From Sunxiuqinia elliptica (GTDB taxonomy: Bacteria; Bacteroidota; Bacteroidia; Bacteroidales; Prolixibacteraceae), in contig NZ_FONW01000002.1 in the NCBI RefSeq assembly GCF_900113005.1, forward strand, positions 248,001 to 312,000: 64,000 nucleotides of DNA. Direction: 5' to 3'. Of the stretch, positions 45,537 through 54,609 are shown in pieces; position 1 is the first letter of the stretch, and each line of letters opens with the position of its first letter. Both the position numbers and the translations under genes were made by a program. The notes beneath the pieces are model-generated. The model was not told where the DNA came from, made no database searches, and saw only the letters and a program-made list of their open reading frames with translations.

Positions 45537-45723
45537 TTGTTGCTGTTTTATGAGGATTTACCAAATTATCCCTCAATTCTTATCGGTTGACGATTGTTTA
45601 AAGTCTCAGTTGGGTTACAGGTTAAGCTTGTGATTTGCTGGGCTTGTTGGCTGCTGATGTTTTTAGTGTGAGTAAAACTCGGGAGCTTTCATTTTTCTTC
45701 TACCTTTACCAAAAACACAAACC

Positions 45724-46572
45724 ATGCAAACTAAACCCCTATCCGATTACCTGATTGAAAAGGCTTCGGGAGAGAAGGTCTATTTTGAAAGTGATAAACT
45801 GGTTAACTCACTGATCCGTTCAGGTGCAGGTGAGGAACTAGCCAACCGGATATTGCAAGCCATTAGTTTGGAGTTGCACGATGGCATGCTTACGCGCGAT
45901 ATTTATCGAAAAGCTTACCAAATTCTTCAGAAACAAGAGCGTAAAACAGCGGTTAACTACCGGCTGAAACAAGCGGTGTTGCAGTTGGGGCCTTCGGGCT
46001 ATCCGTTTGAGTATTTTGTTGGCGAGTTGTTTAAGGCCCGTGGATTTAAAGTGGACGTTGGAAAGCTTGTTAATGGCTATAGCGTTCGTCATGAAATTGA
46101 TGTGGTTGCAACCAACGGACACAAGCAAATTTTTGTGGAGTGCAAGTTTCATAACTATCAGGGAACAAAAACCAATGTCATTGTGCCCATGTACATTCGC
46201 TCGCGTTTCGATGATCTTAACCGAGGACGAAACGCGGTGAAACAGCCGGAACCTATGCCGATGCAAGGTTGGATTGTTACGAATACCCGTTTTACGGAAG
46301 ATGCCATCAAGTTTGGGCGCGATTATGGGTTGACGCTACTGGGGTGGGACTATCCCCAAAAAGGCAACCTGAAAGAATGGATCGAGCTGGAACGACTTCA
46401 TCCGATAACCAGCTTATCATCGATTACGCGCAAAGAAAAGGAAGCCTTGTTAGACAAAGGCGTTGTGATGTGTCATGATTTGTATCAACGCATGATGAAT
46501 GGTGAGCATTTGCCTTTATCGCCTCGCAATTTTAGAGCCAGTAAGCGCGAATTAAAAGCTTTTATTGAATAA
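45724..46572 (+). CDS. ATP-cone domain fused to an Mrr-like nuclease domain
   Basis: A 282-residue protein. Residues about 1-90 resemble an ATP-cone regulatory domain: KASGEKVYFESDKLVNSLIRSG and the helical NYRLKQAVLQLGPSGYPFE that links to the next part. From about 93 it resembles the Mrr-type restriction endonuclease fold, with D126 in HEIDVVATNG and E139-x-K141 in FVECKFHN. An end region (KEKEALLDKGVVMC) looks like a helix-hairpin-helix-like tail. ATP-cones are best known from ribonucleotide reductases and NrdR, where they sense ATP/dATP; here one may gate a nuclease. No methyltransferase lies nearby. It ends at the convergent ruvC stop. Confidence 0.82.
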   Translation: MQTKPLSDYLIEKASGEKVYFESDKLVNSLIRSGAGEELANRILQAISLELHDGMLTRDIYRKAYQILQKQERKTAVNYRLKQAVLQLGPSGYPFEYFVGELFKARGFKVDVGKLVNGYSVRHEIDVVATNGHKQIFVECKFHNYQGTKTNVIVPMYIRSRFDDLNRGRNAVKQPEPMPMQGWIVTNTRFTEDAIKFGRDYGLTLLGWDYPQKGNLKEWIELERLHPITSLSSITRKEKEALLDKGVVMCHDLYQRMMNGEHLPLSPRNFRASKRELKAFIE

Positions 46573-47127
46573 TTATTTGACCCGGCCTGGATTCTTTTTG
46601 ATAAAGTCTTCCCAGCCTTTGTAGCTTTTTCCTTTGAGCGGACTTTTCTGTTGCAAATAATGGCAAACGGCTACGGCCAAAGCATCAGTAGCATCAAGCT
46701 CCTTGGGAAGTTGATCATCTTTAAACATGTTTTGTAAGAAAAAGGCAACCTGCTCCTTGGAGGCGCGCCCCATTCCTGTAATGGCTTGCTTTACCCGAAG
46801 TGGTGCGTATTCAAAAACGGGAATGTCTTTTTCAAGGGCAATTCCCATGACAATTCCTTGTGCTCGTCCCAGCTTCAACATGGCCTGAATGTCTTTCCCA
46901 TAGAAGGGCGATTCAATGGCTAATTCATCGGGTAAATATTCATTCATCAAATGCTGTGTTCGAATAAATATCTGCTTTAATTTCAGGTAGTGATCTTTGA
47001 ATTTGCCGGCTTTGACGACCCCTGTTTGTAAAATCTTGGGTTGATTGTTTTCCAGTTCAATTAGTGCATACCCCATAACGACCGTTCCCGGGTCGATTCC
47101 TAAAATTCGTTTTGATGTAACTCCCAT
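46573..47127 (-). CDS. ruvC: Crossover junction endodeoxyribonuclease RuvC
   Basis: A 184-residue resolvase of Holliday junctions. ILGIDPGTVVMGYALIE carries the first catalytic aspartate, ELAIESPFYG the glutamate, and DATDALAVAVCHY the two C-terminal aspartates. It starts with ATG on the last base of the preceding S41 gene (TAATG), so translation is coupled. The ruvA and ruvB genes are not in the window. Confidence 0.97.
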   Translation of the reverse strand: MGVTSKRILGIDPGTVVMGYALIELENNQPKILQTGVVKAGKFKDHYLKLKQIFIRTQHLMNEYLPDELAIESPFYGKDIQAMLKLGRAQGIVMGIALEKDIPVFEYAPLRVKQAITGMGRASKEQVAFFLQNMFKDDQLPKELDATDALAVAVCHYLQQKSPLKGKSYKGWEDFIKKNPGRVK

Positions 47128-48404
47128 TAATGTGCTCCGGTTATTTTTTGTAAACCACGTTTTAGTGGAATTCCAACTGGATGAATCTGAGTTGACTTCA
47201 TGCTTGTTGCAATCACAGATCCATCAATTACTGATAAAGCTTGACTGAGGCAGGCCTCCTGTGGATTTCCCCATGCCTTAAAAATATCGTCTACAACCTC
47301 ATAATCAACAGGAATACCATTAAAATAGTCACCTTCATCATTGGCATTAAGTATTTTAAAGGTTACTGGGGCTAAAGCCAAGTTGTATTTTTTTGCCTGG
47401 AGAATAGACATGCCAACTGGTTTTCCATGGGTTGTTTGTCCAAGCGTTACGATTTCCTTATACGGGAACATGCTGTTGATCATCATTTCGCTGGCAGAGG
47501 CTGTCTCTTTTGTTGTGATAAAAAATAACCGGTCAAGATTTAATCTTAGTGGATTTTCTTTGTTTGTACCGAAGGCTATATTATCGCCACTTTTTTTACT
47601 GTTATAAATCATCTTGCCCATAACTTGTCCAACCACCTCATCTCCTCCAATTAGTTCACCGAGAGTCATTGCGATATCCATGCGTCCGCCTCCGTTGTAG
47701 CGGAGATCAATAACCAGTTCTTCAACTCCTTCTGATTGAAAAAGCTCAAAAGCTTCGTCTAGCTCATCTGTGTTATCTCCAATAAAACTTTCGTAAACCA
47801 AGTAGCCAACTTTTGTTCCGTTGTGGTCAATAACACTTCGATGAAGAACCGTGTTGATTTTATAGTCTGCTCGTGTTACCGCATGTTCAACTGTATCGTT
47901 TGCCGTGGTCACAAAGGTAAAAACAACTTCATTATCTGTGTCAAAAGCCACATTTAAATTAGGGATGTTTTTTACCGGGACGCCATCAATTTTCAAGATT
48001 TCCCAACCTCGGTGAACACCAACCAAACCCATCGGGGCTTGTTTGTAGGCAAAGCGAACCATTAATTTTTTGTCCAATGTTTGAGCCATTGATACGCCAA
48101 ATCCTTTGGTTTCGGCATCTTGAAATAAGGCTATATATGCATCCAGAGGCGCAATAAAACTCCACCGATCCAGTTCGTCATAACGTAGCGCTTCAAGCAA
48201 TTCTTGGTCGGAACTATAACTATTGGGATTAACTTCAGGAAGTTTGTCCAGCCAAAAGTACCATTCTTTAAAAGCATCATAAATGGCTGTTTTGCTATTT
48301 TGAACGACCACCGGATCTGGTACTGGATCTTCCTCTTTGGAGCAAGAAATCCCTAGAAATAATAAAAGGCTCCACAAAATGAGGAGTAGTCTGTTATTGG
48401 GCAT
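47127..48404 (-). CDS. S41-family peptidase lipoprotein (C-terminal processing protease type)
   Basis: A 425-residue lipoprotein; the signal peptide ends in a lipobox at LGISC. A PDZ-like segment (about 105-180, with GVHRGWEILKIDGVPVKN) precedes the protease core, where VIDLRYNGGGRMDIAM and the nucleophile region KETASASEMMINSM are conserved, followed by TLGQTTHGKPVG. It is of a type common in Bacteroidota as DUF-free periplasmic proteases; substrate unknown. An ATG at 48416 would add four residues. It is third in a leftward run of TPR protein, EamA transporter, S41 and ruvC, and overlaps ruvC by one base. Confidence 0.88.
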   Translation of the reverse strand: MPNNRLLLILWSLLLFLGISCSKEEDPVPDPVVVQNSKTAIYDAFKEWYFWLDKLPEVNPNSYSSDQELLEALRYDELDRWSFIAPLDAYIALFQDAETKGFGVSMAQTLDKKLMVRFAYKQAPMGLVGVHRGWEILKIDGVPVKNIPNLNVAFDTDNEVVFTFVTTANDTVEHAVTRADYKINTVLHRSVIDHNGTKVGYLVYESFIGDNTDELDEAFELFQSEGVEELVIDLRYNGGGRMDIAMTLGELIGGDEVVGQVMGKMIYNSKKSGDNIAFGTNKENPLRLNLDRLFFITTKETASASEMMINSMFPYKEIVTLGQTTHGKPVGMSILQAKKYNLALAPVTFKILNANDEGDYFNGIPVDYEVVDDIFKAWGNPQEACLSQALSVIDGSVIATSMKSTQIHPVGIPLKRGLQKITGAH

Positions 48405-48440
48405 GATTGTTTGCATCGTTCACCATGTTTGAAGTTTGAA

Positions 48441-49379
48441 TTAGTGACCGGGCGTCGGAAACTCCACGGCTTGTTTTTGTTTGGTTCTATTCTTGGTGAA
48501 TGATTTCAGTTGCTGGACAAAAATTCCTAGAATAATGAAAGTCAATCCCAAAAATGTTGTAAAATGAATTTTTTCATTCAGAATAAAGTAAATGAAAATC
48601 AACGACAAAAACGGTGTTAGGAAAATAAAATTGCCTGTTACGGCATTGTTTTCGCTATACTGTAACGCTTTCATCCAAACCAGGAAGGTAATTCCCATTT
48701 CAAATAAGCCAATGTAAGCAGGGATTAAGAGTTGCTTGTCAATGGCAATATCGAAACTAACATTTGGGTTGATCAATCCGTAGATTACCAGGTAAAGTAA
48801 GCCAAAGCTAAAGTTCCAAAAAAAAGCAACCAATTTATCGCGCTTGTCGCGTAGGCTAAGCACCCAAAACAAGGACCAAACCACGCTGCTGGCTAGTGCA
48901 AGGAGTGCTCCGGGGATATTGGTTTGCTGAAAACCTTCAAGGCTTCCTTGTGAGGCAATAAAAACGACGCCCGTAAAACTCAGCAAGATTCCCCAAAGGT
49001 TAAGCCAACTTAGGCGCTGCCCCAAAAACAAAGCTGATAAAAATGCTAAGGTAATGGGCCACATCATATTGAGTGATTGCGTGACTTGAGCCGGATTTAA
49101 ATCATAAGCTCCAAATAAAATGAGGTAGTATAAAGCGGGGTTGAATAGTCCAAGTGCCGAAGAAAGTAATAAGTCGCGCTTGCTGGGGCGAAGAGCTAAT
49201 CGCCATTTCCTTTGTGCAAATAGTAGAATGGTAAAAACAAGCAATGAGACGGTTGATGCAACGAGTATCAGTTGAAATGGGCTATAATTTTTTAAAGCCA
49301 GTTTAAAAGCTGAGGCAACTGTTGACCAGATGGCAACAGCCAATAGCGCCCATAGAATTGCTCGGTTTTGATTTTTCAT
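48441..49379 (-). CDS. EamA-family (DMT superfamily) transporter
   Basis: A 312-residue inner-membrane protein with ten hydrophobic segments arranged as two five-helix repeats. Repeat one includes PAQVTQSLNMMWPITLAFLSALFLGQRLS, of which LNMMWPITLAFLSALFLGQ is the core; repeat two includes SENNAVTGNFIFLTPFLSLIFIYFILNEK (core FIFLTPFLSLIFIYFI). These are typical of drug/metabolite exporters; the substrate cannot be read. It lies 24 bases after the TPR gene. Confidence 0.9.
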   Translation of the reverse strand: MKNQNRAILWALLAVAIWSTVASAFKLALKNYSPFQLILVASTVSLLVFTILLFAQRKWRLALRPSKRDLLLSSALGLFNPALYYLILFGAYDLNPAQVTQSLNMMWPITLAFLSALFLGQRLSWLNLWGILLSFTGVVFIASQGSLEGFQQTNIPGALLALASSVVWSLFWVLSLRDKRDKLVAFFWNFSFGLLYLVIYGLINPNVSFDIAIDKQLLIPAYIGLFEMGITFLVWMKALQYSENNAVTGNFIFLTPFLSLIFIYFILNEKIHFTTFLGLTFIILGIFVQQLKSFTKNRTKQKQAVEFPTPGH

Positions 49380-49403
49380 GGAGATCGTTCGTTTGCTTCG
49401 AAA

Positions 49404-51287
49404 TTAGTTGACTTCCTGACCCTCTAAAAAGAGTGTTTCCTGGTCAGGCTTTTCTTCAGCCCTCAAATGTCGGTATTTTTCGCGTGCTTCTTCTACATAA
49501 ATGCTCCCGGGATGCTGGCTCAGCATTTGTTTGTATAAGTCAGCGGCTTTTTCGGGTTGGTTGAGCTGCTGCTCGTAGAGTTGGGCCAGTATGAACAGAG
49601 CATCGTCACCTAATAAGTCATGAGAAAAATCAGCAGTTATTTTTTCTAAATAGCTAACAGCTTGCTCATAATTCGCTTGCCTTATACCCATTTTGGCCTT
49701 GCGGAAATAAACATCATCCAAGAGGCTGTTATAGCTGAAATTGGTTTCGATGGAATCGAGCATGGCCCAAGCCAGGGAGTCTTGGTTTCTGAACGCATAC
49801 AAATCTGCTTTGGCAAAAAGTTGCATGGCGGCAGTGGTCGTGTCAAGTGCTGTATTACTGCTAATAAAAATGGAAAGCTCAAGCGCATCGTTGGCAATTA
49901 ATTTCGAAGTACTGGCTTTGAGCACATCCAGTTGGGCTTGTGCCCAACTCAGGTTGCCCATAAAATAGCTAAGCCTTGCTTTTTTAAACTTTACCTCATC
50001 GCCCAGTTGGTTGTTTTTATTGGCATCAATAATCTGCGAATAGATAAGAATAGCTTCCCATAAATCATTTTTTAAGACCTGAATGTCTCCCAGTTCATTT
50101 TTTAGCTGATCACGTTGTAGCCTGGAAATTCCACCGCGGTTCATGTGTTCGGTTAATACCTCAATTGCTTGGTCAGGCTGATGCTTGTAAAATGCCAAAA
50201 AATGAGCGTAGTCAGTAATCAGCGGAGTGGTTTCGGGGGTAAAGCCAACAACCTGAAAGGTTTGATCAAACTGTTGCTGTAAGTGCTCTGGTTGTCGAAA
50301 CTCCGGTGCTTGAGCTAAAAACTGTTGGTACAAAACCTGCATTTTTCCTTGATGAGCAAGCTGGAAAAACTCACTTTGTTTTCCCTTGGCAATTAGATAG
50401 TCGTAGGCTTTTAAGGCTTCAGTTAATCCTTCATTCCCAGCAGCAATAGTAGCGAGGTTGACAATTTGAGCTTCACCTGTTCCGGTTCGTTTATCGAGGG
50501 CAATGGCCTGCCTCAATGCTTGAGAAAAGCGCTTTTCCTGAACAAAGAGCCAAATAAGAAGCCGATTGTAGGCAATGACTTCCGGGTGTTTTTGTATTTG
50601 GCGCAGCAGGCTTGTTCTAAACTCATCGCGTAGCGAATCATCGACATCCATTCGAAAAGCGGTGAGCATACTGCTTTGGACTCGCCCTAAACTCTTTTCA
50701 TCTTCTTTTAGCAGTTGTAAATACTCTTGAAACATCAACTCGTAGTTGCGCTGATAAAGGTAAACGCGTGCTAGCTCGTAATGGAAAGGCTCATTGGTCA
50801 GTTTATGGCGGCCTTGCAAATAAACTTGTTCTGCCAATTCATATTCACGTCGGCTTAAAAAAGAGCTGGCGAGTTGCGAATAATCTCGTTTGGCAGCAGG
50901 AACGGCATCTAGTGCTTTTTGGAATTTTTCATTAGCTTGTTCTGGCAGGTTTTGTTGTTTGAGAAGATAGCCCCACTGGACGTAGAGTTGAGGATCTTGA
51001 CCACGTTTTCGCAGTTGTTTTTTGATCGCATCTGTTGCTTCTTCAAAATGATCCATTTCCACCAGACAATTTAGGTACAAGTTGAAATAATGCTGACTGC
51101 CGGATATTTCATAAATCTCTTTATACATAGCCGCTGCTTTGTCAAAATCCTGATTCCGGTAGTATTGATTGGCGAGCTGCAATGTCTGGGTATCCAGCTT
51201 CAGTTGCTGTCCGCTACTGTTATTGGGCAGCAGCATGATCAGCAGTATGCAAAAAAGCAAGGATTGTATGTTGATCAGTAATTTCAT
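49404..51287 (-). CDS. Tetratricopeptide-repeat protein, exported
   Basis: A 627-residue protein with a signal peptide (LLINIQSLLFCILLIMLLP) and many helical TPR units, for example NQYYRNQDFDKAAAMYKEIY near the start, YVQWGYLLKQQNLPEQANEKF, and HDLLGDDALFILAQLYEQQLN near the end, the latter like the BamD/YbgF-type repeats. It probably serves as a protein-binding scaffold in the periplasm. First of a four-gene leftward run ending in ruvC; the partner is unknown. Confidence 0.87.
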   Translation of the reverse strand: MKLLINIQSLLFCILLIMLLPNNSSGQQLKLDTQTLQLANQYYRNQDFDKAAAMYKEIYEISGSQHYFNLYLNCLVEMDHFEEATDAIKKQLRKRGQDPQLYVQWGYLLKQQNLPEQANEKFQKALDAVPAAKRDYSQLASSFLSRREYELAEQVYLQGRHKLTNEPFHYELARVYLYQRNYELMFQEYLQLLKEDEKSLGRVQSSMLTAFRMDVDDSLRDEFRTSLLRQIQKHPEVIAYNRLLIWLFVQEKRFSQALRQAIALDKRTGTGEAQIVNLATIAAGNEGLTEALKAYDYLIAKGKQSEFFQLAHQGKMQVLYQQFLAQAPEFRQPEHLQQQFDQTFQVVGFTPETTPLITDYAHFLAFYKHQPDQAIEVLTEHMNRGGISRLQRDQLKNELGDIQVLKNDLWEAILIYSQIIDANKNNQLGDEVKFKKARLSYFMGNLSWAQAQLDVLKASTSKLIANDALELSIFISSNTALDTTTAAMQLFAKADLYAFRNQDSLAWAMLDSIETNFSYNSLLDDVYFRKAKMGIRQANYEQAVSYLEKITADFSHDLLGDDALFILAQLYEQQLNQPEKAADLYKQMLSQHPGSIYVEEAREKYRHLRAEEKPDQETLFLEGQEVN

Positions 51288-51649
51288 TCGTTTATCATTG
51301 TTTATTTTTTGAGGTGATTCATATCTGCCTGGCTTATGCGGTCAGACAGGGAACTCGCTTAATCATACCCCAATGTTAAAAAAGAATCTTTTATAATGCT
51401 CGTTTCATCGTTATCCTCCTCAAAACGAGAACAGGTGTCTCGCTGCTCTTTTCTAGTTTATTTGTATCATTTTCAAAAAAGAACGATGCAAGGCATACAA
51501 AAATAACATCCCTTGCTGACAATAACGAAATGTTTAAAGATAATACCCTAATGTGAATCAACAGTTAGAAAGAAGATGCTGGGATTGTGATTAATTCATT
51601 TTTCGATCTTTCAGAAATAACTAATTTTGAGCCAAAATTGCCAAAAATC
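51288..51649. other. Divergent intergenic region between TPR gene and lipA
   Basis: About 360 bases without a supported gene. It holds a weak minus-strand -7-like TATTTTTG at 51498-51505 and an open frame from a GTG at 51587 into lipA, which I regard as non-coding upstream sequence. Nothing else stands out. Confidence 0.5.
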
Positions 51650-52513
51650 ATGAGTCAAGCGAATCAGGATCGGACCCGGTTGCCGCGGTGGATGAAGATG
51701 AAGTTGCCCAAAGGGGAGAGTTATTCAAAAGTGAAAAATCTGGTCCACAAGCATGAGCTGCACACCATTTGTACCAGTGGAAATTGCCCTAACATTGGAG
51801 AGTGTTGGAACCGTGGAACTGCCACATTCATGATTCTGGGAGAGATTTGTACTCGAAATTGTAAATTCTGTGGGGTTAAAACAGGCAAACCCTTGCCTGT
51901 TGATCCGAATGAGCCTAAACGGGTGGCAAATTCGGTCCAGTTGATGCAACTAAAACATGCGGTAATCACCTCGGTGGATCGGGATGATTTGCCGGACTTG
52001 GGGGCTGGTTTTTGGGCTGAAACAATTCGGGAGGTAAAACGTCTAAATCCTGAAACAAAGTTGGAAGTTCTCATTCCTGATTTTCAGGGGCGCAAAGAAC
52101 TTGTTGAGTTGGTGGCAGCAGCCAACCCTGAAGTTATTTCACACAATATGGAAACCGTTGAACGCTTAACTCCAGCTATTCGGAGTGCGGCTAAGTACCG
52201 CAGAAGCTTGGAGGTTTTGTCGTACATTGCAGGTGCTGGAGCGGTGGCCAAATCAGGGATTATGCTTGGTTTGGGCGAAACTGAGGAGGAGGTGTTGCAA
52301 ACGATGGATGACTTGTTGGAAACGGGCTGCAAGGTGATGACCATTGGGCAATACCTGGCGCCAACATGTTCGCATATCCCAGTTGTAGCGTATGTACATC
52401 CCGATCAGTTTGAGCGTTACCGAACAATTGGGCTTGAAAAGGGTTTCTCTTTTGTCGAAAGCAGCCCGTTGGTGCGGTCTAGTTATCGTGCAGAACAGCA
52501 CGTTGAGGCTTAA
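51650..52513 (+). CDS. lipA: Lipoyl synthase
   Basis: A 287-residue radical-SAM enzyme that inserts sulfur into protein-bound octanoyl groups. TSGNCPNIGECWNRGTATFM carries cysteines of the auxiliary cluster and CTRNCKFCGV the CxxxCxxC motif of the SAM cluster. KSGIMLGLGETEEEVLQTM and VRSSYRAEQH are conserved near the end. MSQANQDRTRLPRWMKMKLP is a typical start; a longer frame from a GTG at 51587 is less likely. It is followed by lipB. Confidence 0.96.
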   Translation: MSQANQDRTRLPRWMKMKLPKGESYSKVKNLVHKHELHTICTSGNCPNIGECWNRGTATFMILGEICTRNCKFCGVKTGKPLPVDPNEPKRVANSVQLMQLKHAVITSVDRDDLPDLGAGFWAETIREVKRLNPETKLEVLIPDFQGRKELVELVAAANPEVISHNMETVERLTPAIRSAAKYRRSLEVLSYIAGAGAVAKSGIMLGLGETEEEVLQTMDDLLETGCKVMTIGQYLAPTCSHIPVVAYVHPDQFERYRTIGLEKGFSFVESSPLVRSSYRAEQHVEA

Positions 52514-52555
52514 GAAATGGGGAGCGATAGAATAAGGGTGATAAAATAAGGAATT

Positions 52556-53224
52556 ATGGCAACATTTAACTACGAAGATCTTGGTTTAAAAGATTATAAA
52601 GAATGCTGGGATTACCAGGAAACAATTCTGGAACAAGTGCAGGCCGATAAAAAAGCACAGGCAGGTCCGAGTGCAGAAAACCGTTTCCTGTTGGTTGAAC
52701 ATCCTCATGTGTACACACTTGGGAAGAGTGGTGACGAACACAACTTGCTGATTCATGAGGATTTCATGAAGAAGATTGAAGCGACCTATTATAAAATTAA
52801 CCGCGGCGGCGATATTACCTATCATGGGCCGGGGCAATTGGTGGGCTATCCGATTATTGACCTAGAGTACTACAAGATTGGTGTTCGGGAGTACATCGAA
52901 AAAATGGAGGATGCGATTATCGCAACAGTTGCCCACTACGGAATTACCGCCAGCCGGAAGGAAGGAGCTACTGGCGTTTGGCTGGATGCTGAAATTCCTG
53001 CCAAGTCCCGAAAAATTTGTGCGATTGGCGTTCGCGTGAGCCGTTATGTTACGATGCACGGTTTTGCCCTCAATGTAAATACCGATATGCGCTATTTTAG
53101 TTATATCAACCCTTGTGGATTTATCACTTACGGAGTGACCTCTCTGGAAAAGGAGCTGGGACGTAAAATGGATATGGATGAGGTGAAAGCGGTTGTCAAA
53201 GAAAAGTTTAATGCAATCTATTAG
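52556..53224 (+). CDS. lipB: Octanoyltransferase
   Basis: A 222-residue enzyme that moves octanoyl groups from ACP to lipoyl domains. RGGDITYHGPGQLVGYPIIDL and GATGVWLD are conserved, the cysteine-thioester region is in INPCGFITYGVTSL, and the lysine is in SRKICAIGVRVSRYVTMHGFALNV (K in SRKICAIG). It works just before LipA in lipoate assembly, and its gene lies 42 bases after lipA. Confidence 0.97.
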   Translation: MATFNYEDLGLKDYKECWDYQETILEQVQADKKAQAGPSAENRFLLVEHPHVYTLGKSGDEHNLLIHEDFMKKIEATYYKINRGGDITYHGPGQLVGYPIIDLEYYKIGVREYIEKMEDAIIATVAHYGITASRKEGATGVWLDAEIPAKSRKICAIGVRVSRYVTMHGFALNVNTDMRYFSYINPCGFITYGVTSLEKELGRKMDMDEVKAVVKEKFNAIY

Positions 53225-53237
53225 TGAGAGGGGAACA

Positions 53238-53885
53238 ATGAATATTTTTGAAGAAAAGCAAGTTGCCCAGGAATATGACGTTTATTATGAGGGCGATTTG
53301 GGTAAGCAGATTGATGAATTTGAAAAACAAGCGATTGAGAGTTTGGTAAAATCTGTCGTGCCAGGAAAGATGTTGGAAATAGGTTGCGGCACTGGTCATT
53401 GGACGCGTTTCTTTACTGAAAAAGGGTTTCAGGTAACTGCTACCGATGTATCGGAGCCCATGCTGGAACAAGCCCGGAAAAAGGATTTGCCGGTAGATGA
53501 GCTGATGTATGCCAGTGTATTTGATTTGCCTTTTGAGTCCAATTCTTTTGAGCAGGTGGCGGTGATTACTGCCTTGGAGTTTTGTGGCGATATCCCACGA
53601 GCTTTGGAGGAGATGAAGCGAGTTCTGAAGCCGGGCGGTTGGCTGATTGCCGGGTGTTTGAATGCGGACTCTGTTCCGGGACAAAACCGAACCAATGATC
53701 CGGTGTTTAAGCATGGCGATTTCATGACCAAAGAGTTATTAACAACTCGTTTGACAAGTTTTGGAAAACCACAGGTTCAGGAGTGTGTTTTCCTATCTCC
53801 TGATTTTTCGTTGCTGGACAATACCCCTGAGCAAAGCACTGTTGGCGGCGTATTTTTAGCTGCTGCCGTTCAAAAAGAAAACTAG
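53238..53885 (+). CDS. Class I SAM-dependent methyltransferase
   Basis: A 215-residue methyltransferase. LEIGCGTGHWTRFF is motif I for S-adenosylmethionine, TATDVSEPMLEQAR the motif II acidic region, and LKPGGWLIAGCLN motif IV/post. The target is unknown. The ATG at 53238 is chosen; an in-frame start at 53193 would overlap lipB. It lies 13 bases after lipB and 1 base before the next gene, so these are one transcript. Confidence 0.85.
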   Translation: MNIFEEKQVAQEYDVYYEGDLGKQIDEFEKQAIESLVKSVVPGKMLEIGCGTGHWTRFFTEKGFQVTATDVSEPMLEQARKKDLPVDELMYASVFDLPFESNSFEQVAVITALEFCGDIPRALEEMKRVLKPGGWLIAGCLNADSVPGQNRTNDPVFKHGDFMTKELLTTRLTSFGKPQVQECVFLSPDFSLLDNTPEQSTVGGVFLAAAVQKEN

Positions 53886-53886
53886 C

Positions 53887-54132
53887 ATGCACATCACCGC
53901 TGAAATAAGTTATTATCCCTTGGTTGATGGCTACGATCAACCGGTTTTTGAGCTATTGGAGCTTCTTGAAGAACATCCCCAACTTCGGGTTGAACCCGGA
54001 ACGATGAGTACCTTGATTGCCGGAGAATATGATGCTGTTATGCTGTTGCTCTCGCAGAGTATGAAAACACTGATGGCGAACTATCCTTCCGTGTTCAACT
54101 TGAAAATAGCCAACGCCTGCGAAGTAAAATAG
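53887..54132 (+). CDS. Small YkoF/MTH1187-type thiamine-binding-like protein
   Basis: An 81-residue protein with ITAEISYYPLVDGYDQPVFELLELLEE near its start (core AEISYYPL), as in the YkoF/MTH1187 superfamily, some members of which bind thiamine or hydroxymethylpyrimidine. The ferredoxin-like fold is plausible (beta, helix, beta, MSTLIAGEYDAVMLLL). Function is unproven. It begins one base after the methyltransferase stop and closes the lipA-lipB cluster. Confidence 0.72.
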   Translation: MHITAEISYYPLVDGYDQPVFELLELLEEHPQLRVEPGTMSTLIAGEYDAVMLLLSQSMKTLMANYPSVFNLKIANACEVK

Positions 54133-54135
54133 TTG

Positions 54136-54606
54136 CTACTCGCCTTGCCTGTTTTTTTCGGCTTGTTTGGGCGAAATTGGTTTCCACTGTTTTTCACAAT
54201 CAAAACATTGGTAGCCCGATTTGAAAATTGGGAAAAAGACGCCTAGGATAAAGTAGAGTACGACAACCAACAGGTTGGGATCCTTCCTTTTGGCGATGTT
54301 GGTTGATTGGCAAAAGGGGCAATGCTTGTTGTCGGTGGTGACTACCTGTGGAACTGGTGGTGCTTGTTCTGCTGCAGAATTGGACTGAATGTAGCCGCCT
54401 TCAACCAATAAATTACGGGCCTGCTCAAAATCTTTTTCCGGAACAAGCAGCTTGACGCCTCCCAATGCATTGGAATAAAGCCCGTAAACCTGTACCGTCA
54501 TTTCGTCCTGTAGGGTGCAGTGAATTGCACTGTTTTCAAGATAGATACGAGCTTGATGTGCCTCGTGTGGGTAGGTGAATGAACAGATTATTTGCCAGTT
54601 TTTCAT
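54136..54606 (-). CDS. DUF2007-domain protein with zinc ribbon
   Basis: A 156-residue protein. The N-terminal half (about 1-75) resembles DUF2007: FTYPHEAHQARIYLEN and GGVKLLVPEKDFEQARNLL. A CPFCQSTNIAKR zinc-ribbon half follows, then a hydrophobic helix (VVVLYFILGVFFPIF) and a second ribbon pair, YQCFDCEKQWKP. The family is proposed to take part in signalling; no role is known. It begins 3 bases after the GNAT gene. Confidence 0.8.
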   Translation of the reverse strand: MKNWQIICSFTYPHEAHQARIYLENSAIHCTLQDEMTVQVYGLYSNALGGVKLLVPEKDFEQARNLLVEGGYIQSNSAAEQAPPVPQVVTTDNKHCPFCQSTNIAKRKDPNLLVVVLYFILGVFFPIFKSGYQCFDCEKQWKPISPKQAEKNRQGE

Positions 54607-54609
54607 TGT

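Noticed and set aside
45442-45633. A 63-residue plus-strand frame overlapping the end of the HIT gene
   Set aside because: It runs through the HIT terminator hairpin in another frame and shows no conserved pattern.
51587-51649. An N-terminal extension of lipA from a GTG
   Set aside because: The extension is not typical of LipA and the ATG at 51650 gives the normal family start.
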